A DNA stretch of 30,910 nt from CAZGAH01 sp964523295 (GTDB lineage Bacteria; Desulfobacterota; Desulfovibrionia; Desulfovibrionales; Desulfovibrionaceae). The translations under genes were made by a program, and so were the position numbers. The stretch spans positions 1 through 30,910 of the forward strand of contig CAZGAH010000052.1 of assembly GCA_964523295.1 (NCBI GenBank). Reading direction: 5' to 3'. Below the pieces are notes generated by a model, which made no database searches, was not told the DNA's origin, and worked only from the letters and a program-made list of their open reading frames with translations. Shown here piece after piece: positions 8,425 to 15,970 of the stretch. Positions within the stretch are counted from its first letter, which is position 1. Every line of letters starts with the position of its first letter.

Positions 8425-9504
8425 TCAGTTCGGGTTTGTCAGCTGCTGGCGTTGTTTCCTGGCCAGGGCGCGTAAATCCTCGACTTCGTCGGTTTCGTCG
8501 ACGATTTCCTTGCCCAGTATCTCTTCCAACACATCCTCCAGGGAGACGACGCCGGCCAGGCCGCCGTATTCGTCGAGCACAATGAACAGGTGCACCCGCG
8601 ATTCCAGAAATTTACTCAACAGCCTGTCCAGGGAAAGGGAGTCCAGCACGAACCGGACCGGGCGCATGAACGCGCTGATCGGGGTCTGGTGCTGGTCGTT
8701 GGCCAGGGTTTCCAGAATCTGGCGGCGGAAAACAATGCCGACGATGTCTTCAGTGTCTTCGTGGTCGTAGACCGGTATCCGGCTGTAATGCCAGAGGTCC
8801 TTGTCCTGGCTGGCCTCGGCGACGGTCATGGAGGCCGGCAGCGAGAAGACCACGGTACGCGGCGTCATGATATCCTGGACTGTTTTATTGTCCAGTTGCA
8901 GGATATTACGGATAACCAGCTCCTCGGAGGATTCGATGATGCCCGAGCGCCTGGTCAGACTGGCAATGGCCTGGATGTCGTCTTCGGTGGTTTGCGGGCC
9001 GGTTCCGGCCGGACGCACCAGGTTGGCTAATCGGGAAATCAGCCATATCAACGGGGAAAACAATGTGATCATCAGCTGCAGCGGAAAGGCGATGATCGGA
9101 GCAATAGTGCGGGCATAGGCCACGCCGAGCGTTTTCGGGATGATTTCCGAAAAAACGAGAATGAGCACCGTGAATACGGCCACGAACATCCCCATGGCCT
9201 CGGAGCCGAAAATATGGATGGCCGAGGCGCCAACCAGCGAGGCGCCTGCGGTGTTGGCCACGGTGTTCAGCGTCAGTATTACAGTGATGGGCTTTTCGAC
9301 ATCCGAACGGAGTTGAAACAAGATCATCCCGGACCGGCGACCCTCTTTGCGCAGTGTTTCGATGTGGCTCCAGGAAATGGCGTACAAGGCCGCTTCCATA
9401 ACCGAGCACAGGGCCGAAACACACAGGGCAACCATGGCGGAGGCGATGAAGAGGAACATGGAGATCAGTGGGCGTGCGCGGGACACTGACCATATGCCGC
9501 GCAC
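8425..9504 (-). CDS. CNNM/CorB-type DUF21 membrane protein with CBS pair
   Basis: A 359-residue membrane protein. A DUF21 (CNNM) transmembrane domain spans about residues 16-165, with several hydrophobic segments and the conserved FSEIIPKTLG stretch. A linker and two CBS domains follow (about 205-325; DIMTPRTVVFSL at the first, VLDEYGGLAGVVSLEDVLEEILG at the second), which bind adenine nucleotides. Family members move or sense Mg2+ or Co2+. The CorC/HlyC C-terminal domain found in many relatives is missing, and the length matches this shorter form. The start is uncertain: a GTG at 9504 or the ATG at 9459, which fits the membrane segment better; neither has a clear ribosome site. It lies 34 bases upstream of ccmE, on the same strand. 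Confidence 0.85.
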   Translation of the reverse strand: MRGIWSVSRARPLISMFLFIASAMVALCVSALCSVMEAALYAISWSHIETLRKEGRRSGMILFQLRSDVEKPITVILTLNTVANTAGASLVGASAIHIFGSEAMGMFVAVFTVLILVFSEIIPKTLGVAYARTIAPIIAFPLQLMITLFSPLIWLISRLANLVRPAGTGPQTTEDDIQAIASLTRRSGIIESSEELVIRNILQLDNKTVQDIMTPRTVVFSLPASMTVAEASQDKDLWHYSRIPVYDHEDTEDIVGIVFRRQILETLANDQHQTPISAFMRPVRFVLDSLSLDRLLSKFLESRVHLFIVLDEYGGLAGVVSLEDVLEEILGKEIVDETDEVEDLRALARKQRQQLTNPN

Positions 9505-9684
9505 GACGGGTGCAGAGTATTACGTTGCATAACCTTTCTCCTCCCCTATCGTATTCATCCCCCGAAGGCAATGCCTTTCCCGTTGTATCGCAAGGGATGC
9601 CGGACTGAGCGAACGCTCTTGACGACCGTTCGCAGACGGGAGAAACTGAGACCGGGAAAGAACAATCGCCAGAAGGGGATGCTC

Positions 9685-10920
9685 ATGATTTTCAGCCGTT
9701 CGGCCTTGCTGTGGTTTGTGTTGATCTTCGCGCTGGTGGCGCCAGGGTGTGAGTACGCTCTGGCAGGGAGCGTGACTGCGAACTGGTTGACCCGGTCCGG
9801 AGTGACTGTCGAGCAGGCCAAGGAGCAGGCCATTCGTAAGGCTCTGGCCGAGGCTGTCCTGCTCGAGGGCGAGACACTGGCCGGAGCGCCGTTCTCTGCG
9901 GATCGCAGGACTGCGCTCGTGGCCTATTTGAGCCATAAAATCAAAGAACTCGTGCCCGGCTATTCCGTTTCCTACGGTTCCGAAACCGCTTCCGAGGGGA
10001 GTTTGACCGTAGACCTGCACGTGGATCAGGAGCAGCTCAAGCCACTTTTCAGCAACTTGAAACGCTTCGACAGTCCGTACAAACCCGCTATCGTGCAGCT
10101 TGAACTCGCCGATGTGTCGCCTTCCGAGCGCAGCCTTCTGGAGAGTCTGGCTGGCGCCTGCGGCATTTCCGTACAACTCACGCCATCGCCGCAGGTGAAA
10201 ATCTGGCGCGAAGGCGAGATCTGGAAGGCCCTGATCACCGACGCCGGCGCGCATACCGAGGAAGCGCAGGCAGGACCCGAGCAGGTCTGGTATGCCGTAT
10301 GGGATCGCTATCTTACCGAGCGCGTTGCCTCGGCCGTATTGACGGCCAGTCCTGCTGCCCCGGACGCCGGGCAGACGTCCGTCCCCGCGTATGGTGTTCC
10401 AGAAGCCACTCAGCCAGAGCCCGGAGCGTCCGGGTCTCATGCTGTCGCGGCGCCGGAGAGGCTCTCCGCCGGGGAGGAGCCTGACCCCTTGAGCCGACCG
10501 GCAGTGCCGGCTTCCGAGTATCCCGAGGAATATTCCGCGCGCGCCGGGGAGCAGGCTCCCGCGGCCTCCTCTCCGGAGCCGGACCGGCTCGCGCAGTCGC
10601 CGGGGGCGTCTCTGGACGTGCTGCCCCCCCGGCAGCCCGGCGCGGAGCCGAGAGATAGCGCATCGCTTCCTGTTGTCCCGCAGGGTCTGCAATCCGTTAC
10701 CATCCAGGGCTGGACCGTTCCCGACGGGGTGACCGCGTTGGACCGTCAGCTGCAAAACTGGAAGGATGTTCTCGCTACGAGCGCCCTGGCGACCATGGAG
10801 ATGCGTCCCGAGGGCATTGTCGCCACCTGGAGCCTGACCATTCAGAACGGCCAGGCATTGGAAACCCGTTTGCGTGAATACTGCCGGGAGCGGGGGCTTC
10901 GGTATGCGTTCGGGCACTGA
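9685..10920 (+). CDS. Secreted Pro/Ala-rich protein of unknown function
   Basis: Taking the ATG at 9685, which has AAGGGG 6 bases upstream, the product has 411 residues; ATGs at 9679 and 9571 are also in frame. A signal peptide is clear (hydrophobic core up to ALVAPG, probable cleavage after ALAG); a Cys precedes the site but the context is poor for lipidation. The next 230 residues begin with a segment of the pattern VEQAKEQAIRKALAEAV, which resembles the N-terminal domain of FlgT-like envelope proteins, where many Ala-rich helices precede a beta sheet. A low-complexity Pro/Ala/Glu region (about 235-360) and a short conserved-looking tail follow. No enzyme motif is seen. It is divergent from the DUF21/CBS gene and 98 bases before the DUF2905 gene. 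Confidence 0.7.
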   Translation: MIFSRSALLWFVLIFALVAPGCEYALAGSVTANWLTRSGVTVEQAKEQAIRKALAEAVLLEGETLAGAPFSADRRTALVAYLSHKIKELVPGYSVSYGSETASEGSLTVDLHVDQEQLKPLFSNLKRFDSPYKPAIVQLELADVSPSERSLLESLAGACGISVQLTPSPQVKIWREGEIWKALITDAGAHTEEAQAGPEQVWYAVWDRYLTERVASAVLTASPAAPDAGQTSVPAYGVPEATQPEPGASGSHAVAAPERLSAGEEPDPLSRPAVPASEYPEEYSARAGEQAPAASSPEPDRLAQSPGASLDVLPPRQPGAEPRDSASLPVVPQGLQSVTIQGWTVPDGVTALDRQLQNWKDVLATSALATMEMRPEGIVATWSLTIQNGQALETRLREYCRERGLRYAFGH

Positions 10921-11018
10921 CAGCTTCGCGCTCGTTGCAAGGGATGACCGCGAGGCGGTGTACGGATACTTCGAGCGTCGCGCAGGTTTGTGTTCATTCT
11001 TTGGGGCAGGGGACAGGC

Positions 11019-11243
11019 ATGATGCAACCGGCTAGATTTCTTATCGTGCTGGGTATCGTCCTCGTGGCGGCGGGACTCGCCTTGCTGGTATGGGACAAGA
11101 TTCCCGGACTGCGCGGATTCCTGGGCAGATTGCCAGGGGATATCGTTGTCGAGAGGCCGGGATTCAGGGTTTACATACCGCTGACAACGTGTCTTCTGGT
11201 CAGCGTGGTTGTCAGTTTCGTGTTGTACCTTTGGCGCAAGTAA
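11019..11243 (+). CDS. DUF2905 family small membrane protein
   Basis: A 74-residue protein with two hydrophobic helices (about 4-24 and 48-70) joined by a loop carrying GRLPGDIVVERPGFRVYIPL, the signature of the DUF2905 family. The function of the family is unknown; members are short integral membrane proteins. The ATG at 11019 is chosen because AGGGG lies 6 bases upstream; a second ATG follows directly. An open frame extends further upstream to 10935 but without similarity or a ribosome site. Confidence 0.8.
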   Translation: MMQPARFLIVLGIVLVAAGLALLVWDKIPGLRGFLGRLPGDIVVERPGFRVYIPLTTCLLVSVVVSFVLYLWRK

Positions 11244-11340
11244 CACGGGCGACATGCAGGAAAACGATTGATCAATCAGACGGACAGCCATATACTGGCG
11301 GGCAGTTTTCATTCTCGATGACTATGGCGAGCGGCGGATT

Positions 11341-12198
11341 ATGACACCATCTTCAGGTTCTACGGCTACCAGGACAACGGGTCTGTCGGACAAGGAGTTC
11401 GCCCGTTTTGGTGAGTTCATCTACCAGCAGGTAGGTATCAAGCTTCCTCCGATAAAGAAAACCATGGTGGAAGCCCGGCTCCAGAAACGTATCCGGTTGC
11501 TGGGCATGAGCGATCACAAGCAGTACCTGGAGTTCTTGTTCAGCCAGGAGGGTCTGACCAAGGAGCTGACGAATCTCATCGACGCGGTTACGACGAATAC
11601 CACGGATTTTTTTCGCGAGCCGCAACATTTCGCCTTTTTAGTTCAACAGCTGTTGCCCGCCTGGTTCGCAAATCAGGGGCGTTCGCGTATCCTTCGCCTC
11701 TGGAGCGCCGGTTGCTCGACAGGCATGGAGCCGTATACGCTGGCAATGGTCATGAGCGAGTATGCCGAACAGAACCAAGGGTTTCATTTCAACATTCTCG
11801 CTACCGATATTTCCACCCAGGCGCTACAGACTGCCATCATGGGCATCTACGATCTGGATCGCGTCCAGCCAGTTCCTGAGCTTATGAAGCGGAAATACCT
11901 GTTGCGGAGCAAGGAGCGTTCCCGGCGGCAGGTGCGTATCGTGCCTGAACTGCGCCGGCGCGTCGATTTCGGGCGGTTGAACTTCATGGAAGACTTTACG
12001 TTTGAAAATCCCATGGACATCATCTTTTGCCGCAATGTGGTCATTTATTTTGACCGGCCCACGCAGCTTCAGCTCTTCAACAAGTTCTGTCAGGTCTTGG
12101 ACAAGGGCGGGCATCTTTTCATAGGGCACTCGGAGAGTATCGCCGGCATGGATTTGCCTTTGCGGCAGGTCATTCCCACCGTATACCAGCGCGTGTAA
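11341..12198 (+). CDS. cheR: Chemotaxis protein methyltransferase CheR
   Basis: A 285-residue CheR. The N-terminal helical domain (about 18-85) holds the Arg-rich face EARLQKRIRLLG that binds receptors, followed by the TTNTTDFFREPQHF signature. The SAM-binding motif is LWSAGCSTGMEPYTLAM (about 120-136), with ATDIS and DIIFCRNVVIYFD further on. CheR methylates glutamates on chemoreceptors with S-adenosylmethionine, in the cytoplasm at receptor arrays. The start has only a weak GGCGGA ribosome site. It stands alone here, with no receptor, CheB or CheA nearby, so it may serve a dispersed system. Confidence 0.95.
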   Translation: MTPSSGSTATRTTGLSDKEFARFGEFIYQQVGIKLPPIKKTMVEARLQKRIRLLGMSDHKQYLEFLFSQEGLTKELTNLIDAVTTNTTDFFREPQHFAFLVQQLLPAWFANQGRSRILRLWSAGCSTGMEPYTLAMVMSEYAEQNQGFHFNILATDISTQALQTAIMGIYDLDRVQPVPELMKRKYLLRSKERSRRQVRIVPELRRRVDFGRLNFMEDFTFENPMDIIFCRNVVIYFDRPTQLQLFNKFCQVLDKGGHLFIGHSESIAGMDLPLRQVIPTVYQRV

Positions 12199-12220
12199 CC
12201 CGGGCCGTCTGTTTTTCTCT

Positions 12221-12320
12221 AGAGCATCTTAACTTTGAAAAAGTTTAGATGCTCTTATGCAGTTCCCTGAAACAATGGGACATTGTTTCAGGGCAGAGCC
12301 TTGTTTCAAGGCGAAACTGC
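12221..12320. repeat. Multi-hairpin palindromic element (REP-like or structured RNA)
   Basis: Three hairpins lie one after another between the convergent cheR and cbiB genes. Hairpin 1 pairs 12221-12236 with 12240-12255 (16 bases, one mismatch). Hairpin 2 pairs 12265-12277 with 12281-12293, a perfect 13-base stem with a GGA loop. Hairpin 3 pairs 12298-12303 with 12307-12312. GCAGTT (12259-12264) also pairs with AACTGC (12315-12320), closing hairpins 2 and 3 into a three-way junction. All pairings are seen in sequence. It may be a repetitive extragenic palindrome, a small mobile element or a double terminator; no T-rich tail supports a plain intrinsic terminator. Confidence 0.6.
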
Positions 12321-12348
12321 GCTATTGGTCGGATCCGGTAAAAAGAGA

Positions 12349-13389
12349 TCAGTTCAGGAGCGTGCGCAGCAGCAAACCTGCTGCGAGCAGGCCGGCGGCT
12401 GCGAGCAGTGCTCCGTACAGAGCCAGCCGGTCAATCTCGGCGTAGCGTTTCGGGCTCCACGAACATTCGGTTGAGGTCTCTGGACCAAACCAGGGCTTGT
12501 CCTTAGGTTTTCCGAAATAGTGCGCCGGCCCGCCCAGGCGCAGGCCTAGCGTCCAGGCGGCTGCGGCCATCGGCCAACCCGCGTTGGGGCTTTCGGATAA
12601 TGTGGCGTCGTTTCGTACGCCAGCCCAGGTTTGCGCAAAGGTTGATCCAGTCTCTACGCTGCGGGCGCGAAGACCGCTTCCGGCCAGGAGCAGCGCCAGC
12701 GCTGTCAGTCGTGCCGGCACCCAGGCCAGCACATCGTCGGCGCGGGCCGCCGCCTTGCCGAAGTCCTCCCAGCGCGGCGTGCGGTACGCCCAAAGAGAAT
12801 CCAGCGTGCTGATGGCCTTGTAAAGCCAGAGCAGGGCAAGGGCCAGAGCCGGCGTCTGTCCGGCCGGGGCGAGCGCCAGGCCGAGAATGAGGTAGAAAAA
12901 CGGTGCGATAAAGCCGTCGTTGAGGTTTTCGCTGAGGGTTTCGACCAGGGCACGATAGACGCCGGGCGCATCCAGATGCCCCGTATCCCGGCTGACCAGC
13001 CAGGCCAGACGTCGGCGCGCGTCGTCGAGATTGCCGGCCTCCAGCGACCGGGCGACTCCTGCGCATTCGTGGCGCAGCGCACCGAGCGCCAATGCCGCGT
13101 AGCTCAGATACAGCGCCGCAACAACGCCCGCCAGGGGCGTGATGCAGGCGGCGTAGGCGAGCAGACCGGAAATGCCGGCCACCAGCAGGACTCCCGAGAT
13201 ACCAGCCAGGCGCAGGGCTGTCGCGTGCGGCAGAGGCGTCCGGTCGGCCAGGCGACGGAGCGGTGGCTCCACTCGTCCGGCCAGCCAGCCGATGCCCCGG
13301 ACAGGATGGGGCCAGCCCGGCGGATCGCCGAAAAGCGCATCGGCTGCGAGCGCCGTAATCGGCAGGAGCCATATCCAGAGGTCAATCAT
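12349..13389 (-). CDS. cbiB: Adenosylcobinamide-phosphate synthase CbiB/CobD
   Basis: A 346-residue integral membrane protein with the family start ALAADALFGDPPGWPHPVRGIGWLAG and several hydrophobic helices. The region DTGHLDAPGVYRALVETLSENLNDGFIAPFFYLILGL carries the conserved SENLNDG...P.FY motif of CbiB. It joins (R)-1-amino-2-propanol phosphate (or aminopropanol) to adenosylcobyric acid, a late step of cobalamin synthesis, in the inner membrane. The ATG at 13389 has GGAGAGG 6 bases upstream. A small open frame overlaps the start by 8 bases. No other cobalamin gene is in the window; trmH lies upstream on the same strand. Confidence 0.94.
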   Translation of the reverse strand: MIDLWIWLLPITALAADALFGDPPGWPHPVRGIGWLAGRVEPPLRRLADRTPLPHATALRLAGISGVLLVAGISGLLAYAACITPLAGVVAALYLSYAALALGALRHECAGVARSLEAGNLDDARRRLAWLVSRDTGHLDAPGVYRALVETLSENLNDGFIAPFFYLILGLALAPAGQTPALALALLWLYKAISTLDSLWAYRTPRWEDFGKAAARADDVLAWVPARLTALALLLAGSGLRARSVETGSTFAQTWAGVRNDATLSESPNAGWPMAAAAWTLGLRLGGPAHYFGKPKDKPWFGPETSTECSWSPKRYAEIDRLALYGALLAAAGLLAAGLLLRTLLN

Positions 13390-13597
13390 GCCGCCTCTCC
13401 TTGGTCCGCATCGGGATCGCGCTCCTCAATCCTGCGCTGAGCGCATCTGCCGCATACGCTGAATTGGCGAGACTCCGCGAGACGGCGTCCAGAGCGGCGG
13501 CAGCGCTGCCTGTCGCCGCCAGGCCGAGGGGACAATCACGCTGGCTGGACGTGATCACGGAACAGGCAATTTCACGGGTTGTATCGGGCGGGCGCAT
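13382..13597 (-). CDS. Possible small gene coupled to cbiB
   Basis: An open frame of 71 codons fills the 224-base gap between trmH and cbiB on the same strand and ends in TGA 8 bases inside cbiB, a layout typical of translational coupling. The ATG at 13597 follows the trmH stop by 16 bases. Codon use is GC-biased at third positions as in its neighbours. Against it: no clear ribosome site before the ATG, no recognised family and no membrane segment or motif. It may instead be a non-coding leader of cbiB; a cobalamin riboswitch was looked for here but no B12 box was recognised with confidence. Confidence 0.3.
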   Translation of the reverse strand: MRPPDTTREIACSVITSSQRDCPLGLAATGSAAAALDAVSRSLANSAYAADALSAGLRSAIPMRTKERRHD

Positions 13598-13613
13598 GAC
13601 AACGGCGCAAGGT

Positions 13614-14237
13614 TTATTTCTTGCTCCAGGCGTCGACCAGGGCTTCAAGCTCGTCAGCCGGATACGAAGGCCGGTCGAACATGCCGCGGAGTTGGCGTTG
13701 TCGCCAGGCTTCGAAGAGCGTTATTGCCGCGGCAACCGACACGTTCAGGCTTTGCACCATTCCCTGCATGGGGATGTAGACATGGTCCGGCACACGCTCC
13801 AGGAGTTCCGGACTGACACCACGATGCTCGTTGCCGAAGATGAAAGCCGTGGGCCGACACAAATCCCATTCGACCAGGGAGCGCGCCTGATTGGTGAATC
13901 CGGTGGCCAGGATCTGAAACCCTTGAGTCCGGAAATCGGCGATCATGGTTTCCGCGTCGCGATGTCGTCGGGTCTGGACCCATTTTCCAGCCGAGGCGGA
14001 GGTTTTTTTTCCCAATACCGGAAAGGCCGTGTCCGTATAGTAAAGATGGACGAGCGGAACGCCGAAGGCGTCGCAACTGCGGTAAATGGCGGAAACGTTA
14101 TGCGGGTCGTGGATATTGGAGAGAATCAGGGTCAAATCGGTCTGACGCCGGCTCAGCACCTGGCGGATACGCGCCTGTCGTTGGGGCGTCCGGGCAGGCG
14201 AGGGGATTGAGGCAGATGCAGGAAGCGGATCGTGCAT
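13614..14237 (-). CDS. trmH: tRNA (guanosine(18)-2'-O)-methyltransferase TrmH
   Basis: A 207-residue SpoU/TrmH-class (SPOUT knot) methyltransferase. All three class motifs are present: motif 1 NIHDPHNVSAIYRSCDAFGV (about residues 41-60), motif 2 FIFGNEHRGVSPE (about 133-145) and motif 3 IPMQGMVQSLNVSVAAAI (about 155-172). The alignment pattern matches TrmH, which methylates the 2'-OH of G18 in the tRNA D-loop with S-adenosylmethionine, better than TrmL or RlmB. It is a little shorter than the E. coli enzyme at the C terminus. The ATG at 14237 has AAGGTG about 8 bases upstream. Confidence 0.92.
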   Translation of the reverse strand: MHDPLPASASIPSPARTPQRQARIRQVLSRRQTDLTLILSNIHDPHNVSAIYRSCDAFGVPLVHLYYTDTAFPVLGKKTSASAGKWVQTRRHRDAETMIADFRTQGFQILATGFTNQARSLVEWDLCRPTAFIFGNEHRGVSPELLERVPDHVYIPMQGMVQSLNVSVAAAITLFEAWRQRQLRGMFDRPSYPADELEALVDAWSKK

Positions 14238-14432
14238 GTCGAATCACCTTGAAGGCTTACAGGAAGGCACGCCGTATCACTTCGATTACGACGACGGCCC
14301 TGTGATGGAGGCGCGAATAATCGTTTCATACGCGGGGAACGAAACATTCATCCGATACATGAAGCCCGTGCATCCGTCATCCGTGCCCGCCAGAATGCTG
14401 CCGGAATGGCGGACTATCGGTTTCGTAGGGGA

Positions 14433-15905
14433 TCATTCTTCTTCGATAATGAAATCGATGATATTTTCATCGCCCGCAGGCTTTTTCGCGCCCGGTTGCG
14501 GGGCTGAGGCCGGCTGCGCCTTGGGCTTCTCCTCTTCGAGCAGGTCCATGCCCGTAAGGTCCAGTTCGAATTCCTGTTCATCGCCCGGGGACGGGGTGGC
14601 GGCGGCGTGGTGTCGGGGAGCAGGGGAATACTCGTCGTCAAGGCTCAGCTCGAAGGGGAGATCGCCTTCGTCAAAAGACGACGAAGACGCCGCTGTGGAC
14701 TGTGCCGCCGTGGGAGAAGCGTGTCTCGTCGCAGCAGACTGGCTTTCCTGTTCGTCGACAAGCAAATCCAATTCACCGGGTTCATCTTCGGCAAGAATGA
14801 CCTCCGCCTCCTCAAATTCTTCCTGCTCGGCCGCCTCGTGCGGAGTCTCATCGGGCACATCGACCAGTTCTTCGACAAGAAGATCAAGTTCCCGCCGCTC
14901 ATCATCGGCCATTTCAACGCGCTGAGCACCTTCATCGGCTTCGGGTTCCAGGCTGAATTCGATGTCATCCTGCCCGCTGCTGTCGACCGGTGTCGAATGC
15001 TCCTCTTCGCTGATGAGAAAATCGGGTTCGAAGGCGATGTCGCCGGCAGAAGAGGCTTTGTTAGCCGGGATGGAGCGCTCCTGTTCGGAGGGAATTTCGA
15101 GCGGTATGTCGAGCTGCGCCTCGTCGGGCGATGCGTCCAGGGAAAATTCCATAGAATCATTGAAAAATTCGAGGCTTTCGCCTTCTCCGGTTTCATCGAG
15201 CTTGACCTGAGAAAGCGGCGACATGGTGACCACAGGTCCGGAGCTTGTTGCTGGGGCCGGACGCTCGGGCTCGTCCATTGCCAGAACCTGATCGTCTTCG
15301 GATATGTCGAAACCGGATAATTCCATGGTTTCGGACAAATTGATGTCTTCGGGCTGAATCAGAAACTGGTCGGGCGAGGACGACGATTCGGGCTCAGGTG
15401 GAAACAGCGAGTCCGGCGAAAGCAGAATATCGGCGTCGTCACTGGTCGGGATGCCCGCTTGCGGGGCGATGGTCGGCTGTGACTGGCTGGCAGTCGCTGA
15501 AACAGCTGCTGCCGCAAGACCTGCCGCAGCGGCTGCCAGGCCTGCGCCGGTGTAATCCGGGCCCAATGGCGTTTCCGAAGGCTCGTGTCGGTAGCCCGCG
15601 GAGGCTGCTGTTGACATTGAACCAGGAGCGGGAGCGGCTTCCGGGACGGTGAATAGTTCGTTTTGTGCTTGCGTTTCCCAGGAGCGCATGATGGCGACCT
15701 GGGTTTCCTGCGTGCGAACCAAGGTTTCGAGCTGGCCCTTCATGACGGAAAAATGATCCAGGAGGGATCGCCGTTCCGCCTGCATGGATCGGGTCGTTTC
15801 GTCCAGCGTGCGCATCAGGCGGAAAAACATGACCAACAGAGCGGCAAAACATAAGAAAATGAAAAGCATGAGCAGGGTGGACCCTTGGAGCAGCGATTCT
15901 GGCAT
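14433..15905 (-). CDS. Membrane-anchored, highly acidic low-complexity protein
   Basis: A 490-residue protein of unrecognised family. One membrane helix (about 10-30, LLMLFIFLCFAALLVMFF) is followed by a short coiled coil (about 31-80), an Ala-rich patch (about 120-145) and some 340 residues that are extremely rich in Asp and Glu. Within this tail a short motif recurs with spacing of tens of residues: alternating acidic and hydrophobic residues such as MEFSLD, IEFSLE, LPFELSLD, EFELDL and, at the very C terminus, IIDFIIEEE. The tail is likely disordered and cytoplasmic, and the motifs may bind one partner repeatedly. The start ATG has GAGGATAG upstream. The nearest visual parallel is the acidic cytoplasmic part of FimV-type proteins, but no LysM or TPR is seen, so the role is open. 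Confidence 0.72.
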   Translation of the reverse strand: MPESLLQGSTLLMLFIFLCFAALLVMFFRLMRTLDETTRSMQAERRSLLDHFSVMKGQLETLVRTQETQVAIMRSWETQAQNELFTVPEAAPAPGSMSTAASAGYRHEPSETPLGPDYTGAGLAAAAAGLAAAAVSATASQSQPTIAPQAGIPTSDDADILLSPDSLFPPEPESSSSPDQFLIQPEDINLSETMELSGFDISEDDQVLAMDEPERPAPATSSGPVVTMSPLSQVKLDETGEGESLEFFNDSMEFSLDASPDEAQLDIPLEIPSEQERSIPANKASSAGDIAFEPDFLISEEEHSTPVDSSGQDDIEFSLEPEADEGAQRVEMADDERRELDLLVEELVDVPDETPHEAAEQEEFEEAEVILAEDEPGELDLLVDEQESQSAATRHASPTAAQSTAASSSSFDEGDLPFELSLDDEYSPAPRHHAAATPSPGDEQEFELDLTGMDLLEEEKPKAQPASAPQPGAKKPAGDENIIDFIIEEE

Positions 15906-15970
15906 GGGAAACTATCCTCGTTCTCTCGTGCGCGGGGTTGCGGTCTTTGTGATTTCCGGTAATACTCCGC

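Noticed and set aside
13390..13613. Cobalamin riboswitch before cbiB
   Set aside because: No B12 box or matching stem pattern could be recognised by eye; a covariance search would decide.
14236..14925. Plus-strand frame starting opposite the trmH start
   Set aside because: The second half is a Ser-rich mirror of the acidic protein gene, and the first 60 codons have no ribosome site or known similarity.
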